Assembly (NCBI GenBank): GCA_041690355.1 | Contig: JAWLHK010000007.1 | Span: forward strand, 1 to 64,000 | Direction of reading: 5' to 3' | Source: JAWLHK01 sp041690355 [NCBI: bacterium] | GTDB lineage: Bacteria > J088 > JAWLBW01 | Length of the DNA stretch: 64,000 bases | In this document: piece after piece, positions 59,754 through 64,000 of the stretch | How positions within the stretch are numbered: position 1 is the stretch's first letter | Layout of the letters: each line of letters opens with the position of its first letter | Translations under genes and position numbers: made by a program | Notes under the pieces: generated by a model | What the model was told of the DNA's origin: nothing | Databases searched by the model: none | What the model saw: the letters and a program-made list of their open reading frames with translations, nothing else

Positions 59754-60932
59754 AACTGCGGCCGGCTGCTTCTTCTTGCCCGGCAGAATGCCCATGAGCT
59801 TGCAGATGATGCCGAGCATGATCTCGTCGGCGCCGCCGCCGATGGAGAGGAGGCGCGAATCGCGCATCGCGCGGGAGACCTGGCTCTCCCACATGTAGCC
59901 CATGCCGCCCCAGTACTGCAGGCAGGAATCGGCCACCTCACGGGTCAGCTTTCCGGCTTTCAGCTTGGCCATCGAGGCCAGCTTGACGACCTCCATGTCG
60001 TCCGGATTATCCACATAGCGCTCGACCGTCGTGTACACCAGGGCGCGCAGGGCCTCGACTTCGGTCTGCAGCTCGGCCAGCTTGAAGTGCACGACCTGAT
60101 TGTCGATGATCGGCTGGCCGAACGTCTTGCGCTCCCGCGTGTACTCGATCGTTCCCTGAATCATGCGATCCATGGAGCGCAGCGAGCTGGCGGCGCCGAA
60201 CAGGCGCTCTTCCTGAAACTGGCGCATCTGCATGATGAAGCCCATGCCTTCTTCGCCGATGCGGTACCGCTGCGGAACGCGGACGTTGTCGAAAAAAATC
60301 TGCGCGGTGTCTGACGACCACATGCCGAGCTTGTGCAGCTTCTGGGCCCGCGAGACGCCGGGCGTGTTCATCGGAACGACGATCATCGTCTTGTTGATGT
60401 GCGGCTTGTCGTCGGAGGTGTTGGCGAGCAGGCAAATCCAGTCGGACTGCATGCCGTTGGTGATCCACATCTTGGTGCCGTTGATGACGTAGTCGTCGCC
60501 GTCCTTCACGGCGGTGGTCTTCAGGCCGGCGACGTCGGACCCGGCGCCCGGCTCACTGACGCCGATGGAGCAGACCATGTCACCGGCGATGGTCGGCGCC
60601 AGGAACTCGCGGCGCAGCTCGTCGGAGCCGAACCGGGCCAGCGCGGGGGTCGCCATGTCGGTCTGCACGCCGATGGCCATCGGCACGCCGCCGCAGTTGC
60701 AGTTGCCGAGTTCTTCGGCGAACGCGACGGCATAGGAGTAATCGAGCCCCATCCCCCCGAACTCGGTCGGCTTGCTGATCCCGAGCAGCCCCAGGTTCCC
60801 CATCTTCTTGAACAGCTGGTGGGCGGGAAAAATGCGATCCTCTTCCCACTGGTCGACATAAGGATTGATTTCCTGTTCGACGAACTTGCGGACGGTCTGG
60901 CGCAGATTCTCGTGTTCGGCCGTGAAAAGCAT
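59751..60932 (-). CDS. Acyl-CoA dehydrogenase
   Basis: A 393-residue acyl-CoA dehydrogenase, third in the window. IGVSEPGAGSDVAGLKTTA and INGTKMWITNG make the FAD/substrate site; the C-terminal YWGGMGYMWES and SIGGGADEIMLGI are family-typical, with the Glu in GGGADEIM as probable base. It lies inside the polysaccharide region with no metabolic neighbour and is bracketed by direct copies of a GTGACGA heptamer array, so it may have been brought in as a unit. ATG 60932 has a GGAGTG-like site upstream. Confidence 0.87.
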   Translation of the reverse strand: MLFTAEHENLRQTVRKFVEQEINPYVDQWEEDRIFPAHQLFKKMGNLGLLGISKPTEFGGMGLDYSYAVAFAEELGNCNCGGVPMAIGVQTDMATPALARFGSDELRREFLAPTIAGDMVCSIGVSEPGAGSDVAGLKTTAVKDGDDYVINGTKMWITNGMQSDWICLLANTSDDKPHINKTMIVVPMNTPGVSRAQKLHKLGMWSSDTAQIFFDNVRVPQRYRIGEEGMGFIMQMRQFQEERLFGAASSLRSMDRMIQGTIEYTRERKTFGQPIIDNQVVHFKLAELQTEVEALRALVYTTVERYVDNPDDMEVVKLASMAKLKAGKLTREVADSCLQYWGGMGYMWESQVSRAMRDSRLLSIGGGADEIMLGIICKLMGILPGKKKQPAAV

Positions 60933-60998
60933 GGAGCACTCCGGGAGGGGATTTCGAGTATCCGTTGATTCTCCCGTATGGAGCGTCCATTTTCAATG

Positions 60999-61030
60999 AA
61001 GTGACGAGTGGCGAGTGACGAGTGACGAAT
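60999..61030. repeat. Heptamer array (GTGACGA theme)
   Basis: Four units of GTGACGA/GTGGCGA upstream of the acyl-CoA dehydrogenase, the same theme and orientation as 59671-59701. Confidence 0.8.
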
Positions 61031-61050
61031 CAAGACCGGAAAAAAGACAC

Positions 61051-61082
61051 AAAAAAGGCCGGCACGAGAGTTCGCGCCGGCC
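61051..61082 (-). terminator. Rho-independent terminator on the minus strand with no gene before it
   Basis: Seven-base perfect stem GGCCGGC/GCCGGCC with a 12-base loop, then six T and a second T run on the minus strand. No protein gene ends here, so it most likely ends a small RNA. Confidence 0.65.
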
Positions 61083-61177
61083 GCTCGACAGCCCCATGAG
61101 GGAGGTAAGGCGGGCCATCGGTTCTGAGGGTACCCGCTCGGCAGGTTTTCCGTCGATACCCAAAAATGGCAAACTTC
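61051..61177 (-). ncRNA. Candidate structured small RNA or leader RNA
   Basis: About 127 bases lie on the minus strand between the array at 61178 and the terminator. They contain a GGGTA/TACCC hairpin over 61124-61160 (enclosing ACGGAAAACC), a GCGGG/CCCGC pairing, and end in a classical terminator upstream of the acyl-CoA dehydrogenase gene. The pieces ACGGAAAACC and ACCGATGG recall cyclic-di-GMP (GEMM) riboswitches but the order of elements does not fit. I cannot assign a family. It could be an sRNA or a terminating leader of the dehydrogenase gene. Confidence 0.35.
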
Positions 61178-61295
61178 GGGGGTCGAGAGTCGAGAGTCCA
61201 GAGTCGAGGGTCCGAGGGTCCGAGGGTTTACCGAAGCGCCTGGGGTCACATGTCGCCGACTCATGACGCATGAGACGCTCGACTCTTGACTCGTC
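61178..61295. repeat. Inverted heptamer arrays upstream of the GT2 gene
   Basis: Left array 61178-61226 (CGAGAGT, CCAGAGT, CGAGGGT units, about six) and a short right array 61274-61295 (GACTCTT, GACTCGT) of inverse theme, separated by about 47 bases with no ORF. Together with 60933-61177 this makes a 396-base gap between genes with no protein I can support. Confidence 0.7.
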
Positions 61296-61328
61296 TACGG
61301 GGTATCGTAATGGGGTCTGGACGCACCC

Positions 61329-62228
61329 ATGCAGACCAAGCCCACCGTTTCCGTCATCATCCCCGTCTTTAACGATTATCCGGCGCTCGCCCGCTGCCTG
61401 GCCGCGCTCGAGGCGCAGTCCTACCCGCGCGAGCGCTTCGACATTTTCGTAATTGACAACGGTTCAACGGAACGCGCTCCCCTCCCGGCAATGTCGAAGG
61501 CGACGTTGCTCGAGGAGCCGCGCCCGGGTTCCTTCCGCGCACGGAATGTGGGCATTGCCGCCAGCAAGGGCGAAGTGCTCGCGTTCATCGACTCTGACTG
61601 CCTGCCCGCGCGGGACTGGCTCGAAAACGGGGTCGCCGCCCTGCTCCACTGCAAAGGGCCCGCCTACGTGGCCGGTCGGGTCGTCACGGTGCCCGCCGAT
61701 CCGGAGCATCCGACGCCGACCGAGCTGTACGAAATGTCGACCGCCTTCCCTTTCGACAAACACCTCAAGGATTCGCACTACGGCGGCTCGGGCAACCTGT
61801 TCGTCTGGCGCAGCATCATCGAGGACGTCGGTCCGTTCGACGCAGAGATGCAATCGGGAGGCGACGCGGAATTCGGCCGCCGCGTGTTTCTCGCCGGCTA
61901 CCAGCAGTTCTTTGCAGGCGACGCCGTCGTAAGTCACCCCGCCCGCCGCACGCTGGAAGAACGGCTCATCAAAGCCTACCGCGTGCACGCCGGGGCCCTC
62001 GACCTGATGCGCAAGGGGAATCCGGGGGCGATCGCCATGTACGGAAGCGTGACGAAGCCCTTTCTCCCCCCCGTGCGCAAGCTCCTCAACATCGCCCGCA
62101 CGGACAAGATCCGCGGTCCGGGGGCCAAGGCCAAGGCCATGTCAGTGCAGCTCGCCCTGCACTACGGCCTCGCGTGGGAACACCTGCGCACCACGAAGCT
62201 CGGCAAGCCGCCGCGCGGCGTGCGCTGA
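61329..62228 (+). CDS. Family 2 glycosyltransferase
   Basis: A 299-residue GT-A fold glycosyltransferase: VSVIIPVFNDYPALARCL, VIDNGSTERAP, FIDSDCLPARDW (DxD-type metal site) and GGSGNLFVWRSIIEDVGPFD. No transmembrane segment, so it probably works at the inner face of the cytoplasmic membrane on a polysaccharide repeat. It is convergent with wecB. Its 5' region holds an inverted heptamer pair and no clear Shine-Dalgarno. Confidence 0.87.
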   Translation: MQTKPTVSVIIPVFNDYPALARCLAALEAQSYPRERFDIFVIDNGSTERAPLPAMSKATLLEEPRPGSFRARNVGIAASKGEVLAFIDSDCLPARDWLENGVAALLHCKGPAYVAGRVVTVPADPEHPTPTELYEMSTAFPFDKHLKDSHYGGSGNLFVWRSIIEDVGPFDAEMQSGGDAEFGRRVFLAGYQQFFAGDAVVSHPARRTLEERLIKAYRVHAGALDLMRKGNPGAIAMYGSVTKPFLPPVRKLLNIARTDKIRGPGAKAKAMSVQLALHYGLAWEHLRTTKLGKPPRGVR

Positions 62229-62300
62229 CGCATGCAAAGCGCCTGATCCCGGATTTCTAATCCTGTAAGCGAAAGATGTTCGCGCGTGGGCGCACGAGGC

Positions 62301-63452
62301 TCACGAACCGAGCTTATCCGCGAGAACCCGCGCGATCTGCCGGGCGGCCGTGCCGTCCCCATAGGGGTTGACGGCCGTGGCCATCGCGCGATAGTCGGCG
62401 TCGTCGGTGAGAAGCCGGCTGACTCCCCTGACGATCCGCTCCCGGTCGGCCCCCACGAGGCGCGCGGTACCCGCGTCGATGGCTTCGGGGCGCTCGGTCG
62501 TCTCGCGCATGACGAGCACCGGCTTGCCGAGCGCCGGCCCCTCTTCCTGCAGGCCGCCCGAATCGGTGAGCAGCAGGGTCGACCGGCTCATGAGGTAGAC
62601 GAACGGATCGTAGGGGAGCGGTTCGATAAGGAACAGATTCGGAAGCTCCTTGCCGACCCGTGGCGCGAGCAGGGTCTCGACCGGCCCGCGCACATTCGGA
62701 TTCAGGTGCACCGGGTACACGAAGTCGACGTCGGCGAACGACGCGGCCAGCTCGGCCAGGGCCGCGCAGATCTGATCGAACCCGGCGCCGAAGTTCTCGC
62801 GCCGGTGGGCGGTGACGACCACGAGCCGTCGATCCCGAGCCACGTAGCCCGCGTCGCGCAACAGCCCCGCATAGGAAGCATCCTGTGCGGCCACGCGGTC
62901 GCGCGCAAAGAAAAGCGCATCGATCGCCGTGTTCCCCGTGACGAAGATCTGTTCCGCCGGCGTGCTCTCGGCGAGCAGATTCGCCCGCGCGCGCTCCGTC
63001 GGCGCAAAGTGAAAATCGGCGATTGATCCTGTGATGCGGCGGTTCATCTCTTCGGGGAACGGGGCGCGCTTGTCCCGCGTCCGCAGCCCCGCCTCGACGT
63101 GACCGACGGGAATCTGCGCGTAGAATGCCGCCAGGGCCGCCGCCATGCTTGTCGTCGTATCGCCGTGGACGAGAACCAGATCGGGCTTCCACTTTGCCAG
63201 AACATCGCTCACGCCGCGCAGGACGCGGCCGGTGAGATCGGGCAGATCCTGGCCGGGGCGCATCAGGTCGAGATCGAATTCCGGCTGGAGCGCAAAGAAG
63301 GCAAGCACCTGGTCGAGCATCTGGCGGTGCTGCGCGGTCACGCACACGGCCGTCTCGAAACGTTCCGCGGTACGCAGCGCGTGAACGACCGGGGCCATCT
63401 TGACCGCCTCGGGCCGGGTCCCGAAGACCAGCAGCACTCGCTTCCGGCTCAC
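62301..63452 (-). CDS. wecB: UDP-N-acetylglucosamine 2-epimerase (non-hydrolysing)
   Basis: A 383-residue epimerase that interconverts UDP-GlcNAc and UDP-ManNAc. VFGTRPEAVKMAPV, GHVEAGLRTRD, VTGNTAID and LLTDSGGLQEE, plus the C-terminal NPYGDGTA, are all present. The GTG at 63452 overlaps the stop of the glycosyltransferase (four bases), and AAGGA precedes it. UDP-ManNAc would feed a capsule or O-antigen unit alongside GDP-fucose. Confidence 0.93.
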   Translation of the reverse strand: MSRKRVLLVFGTRPEAVKMAPVVHALRTAERFETAVCVTAQHRQMLDQVLAFFALQPEFDLDLMRPGQDLPDLTGRVLRGVSDVLAKWKPDLVLVHGDTTTSMAAALAAFYAQIPVGHVEAGLRTRDKRAPFPEEMNRRITGSIADFHFAPTERARANLLAESTPAEQIFVTGNTAIDALFFARDRVAAQDASYAGLLRDAGYVARDRRLVVVTAHRRENFGAGFDQICAALAELAASFADVDFVYPVHLNPNVRGPVETLLAPRVGKELPNLFLIEPLPYDPFVYLMSRSTLLLTDSGGLQEEGPALGKPVLVMRETTERPEAIDAGTARLVGADRERIVRGVSRLLTDDADYRAMATAVNPYGDGTAARQIARVLADKLGS

Positions 63453-64000
63453 ACGACGTCCTTTCCGAGAGCGCGTTTCAGGAGCCGAATGCCCTGTTCG
63501 ACCGGAGCGAAAAGTGCCGGCTTTTCCAGATTGTTGAACAGAAACCGGTAGAAATTCGGATAGGCCGCAAGCTTGTGACGCACGTCCCAGTGCTTGCGCT
63601 CGTAGGTCTCGACGGCTGTAACGGCCGACGACACTTCGTCGGCATCGCGGAGGCGCGTCTCGCGGAAAATGCGCTGCATCTCCTCCCGATGGCGATTCCA
63701 GTCGAGTTCGGCTTCGGCCCAGGTGCGGGCCCGCCGTTTCAGTGCGCCCAGTTCGTCCTTCCGGTCGAGATACCACTGCATGGCTGTGCGGATGCCGGCG
63801 GCGTCGACCAGCGACTGCGGCCAGTAATACCCGTCGTCGCGGGAAACGAAGCGGGAGACGGGAACGAGACGTCCGCTTTCCGGGTCGACCTGTTCGTTCA
63901 TCGGTGCGTTGTCGGTCGTAATCGTGGGCAGGCCGCACGCCTGCGCCTCGGCCATGGTGAGCCCGATCCCTTCTAGCCGCGACGGATAGACGTAGACGTC
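63449..64000 (-). CDS. Glycosyltransferase (GT4-like), C-terminal part, truncated by the window edge
   Basis: The last 183 residues of a gene whose start lies beyond position 64000. The visible part begins DVYVYPSRLEGIGLTMAEAQACGLP, the donor-sugar-binding end of a GT-B glycosyltransferase (the E of SRLEG and E of MAEAQ correspond to the EX7E motif). The tail (140-183) is basic and may touch the membrane. It is translationally coupled to wecB by a four-base overlap. Confidence 0.85.
   Translation of the reverse strand, partial: DVYVYPSRLEGIGLTMAEAQACGLPTITTDNAPMNEQVDPESGRLVPVSRFVSRDDGYYWPQSLVDAAGIRTAMQWYLDRKDELGALKRRARTWAEAELDWNRHREEMQRIFRETRLRDADEVSSAVTAVETYERKHWDVRHKLAAYPNFYRFLFNNLEKPALFAPVEQGIRLLKRALGKDVV

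Noticed and set aside
61051-61177. GEMM (cyclic-di-GMP) riboswitch on the minus strand
   Set aside because: ACGGAAAACC and ACCGATGG resemble GEMM parts, but the elements around them are missing or out of order, so I left it as an unassigned RNA candidate.
54396-61295. Heptamer arrays as CRISPR
   Set aside because: Units are only seven bases, contiguous, without spacers, and no cas gene is present.
1-64000. tRNA or rRNA genes, IS elements and prophage
   Set aside because: No cloverleaf, 23S/16S segment, transposase or phage protein was recognised on either strand.

Overview
The window is a dense, GC-rich chromosomal segment of a Gram-negative bacterium. Outer-membrane and lipoprotein genes (lipobox cysteines at several loci), a PlsB-type acyltransferase, a gamma/beta-proteobacterial style homodimeric pyruvate dehydrogenase (AceE) and an Isc iron-sulfur cluster with HscA/HscB all point to a proteobacterial or 'deltaproteobacterial-grade' lineage. 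The many single acyl-CoA dehydrogenases and large secreted lipoproteins fit an uncultivated delta-like or Myxococcota-like organism, but no rRNA or tRNA is present to fix the taxonomy. No prophage, CRISPR array or classical IS transposase was seen.

Layout. 1-4.6 kb: a possible thiC start, a DUF481 outer-membrane protein, an MFS transporter, a small exported protein and a first acyl-CoA dehydrogenase. 4.7-16.3 kb: housekeeping genes mostly on the minus strand (rlmN, a large beta-rich lipoprotein, cinA-thpR, a second acyl-CoA dehydrogenase, a Sua5/YciO protein, a lipocalin-like exported protein, a MetF-type reductase, a SAM hydrolase/DUF62 protein, aroK, HU). 16.4-29.1 kb: plus-strand run of mutS2, alaS, an ABC-2 exporter, two secreted lipoprotein enzymes, a GST and a Cys/Met PLP enzyme. 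29.1-33.2 kb: plsB, a degenerate HD-GYP protein and a stand-alone receiver. 33.2-37.5 kb: iscR-iscU-iscA-hscB-nuoB-hscA, with a complex I subunit gene embedded in the iron-sulfur assembly operon and no iscS or ferredoxin gene. 37.9-44.2 kb: an SDR epimerase, a HIT protein, a canonical HD-GYP protein, a TonB-like protein, HtpX and a TPR lipoprotein. 44.5-50.8 kb: complete pyruvate dehydrogenase (aceE-aceF-lpdA) followed by lplA. 50.9-64 kb: surface-polysaccharide region with a UbiA-type prenyltransferase, two manC, two GDP-fucose synthase genes, gmd, a GT87-like membrane protein, a GT2, wecB and a truncated glycosyltransferase, interrupted by a third acyl-CoA dehydrogenase.

The most unusual feature is a family of short degenerate arrays with a seven-base period in intergenic DNA (18.8, 37.5, 37.9, 54.4, 57.1, 58.0, 58.6, 59.7, 61.0 and 61.2 kb). 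Each site uses its own heptamer theme. Several arrays are paired as inverted flanks around an insert: a 115-bp spacer between mutS2 and alaS, a 400-bp non-coding segment upstream of iscR, and a 570-bp cassette that carries a four-helix-bundle (S23/IVP, Avd-like) gene with its own promoter and a perfect 14-bp terminal inverted repeat. At five sites the array begins on the stop codon of a neighbouring gene. This looks like a family of small, possibly mobile elements that settle at gene ends.
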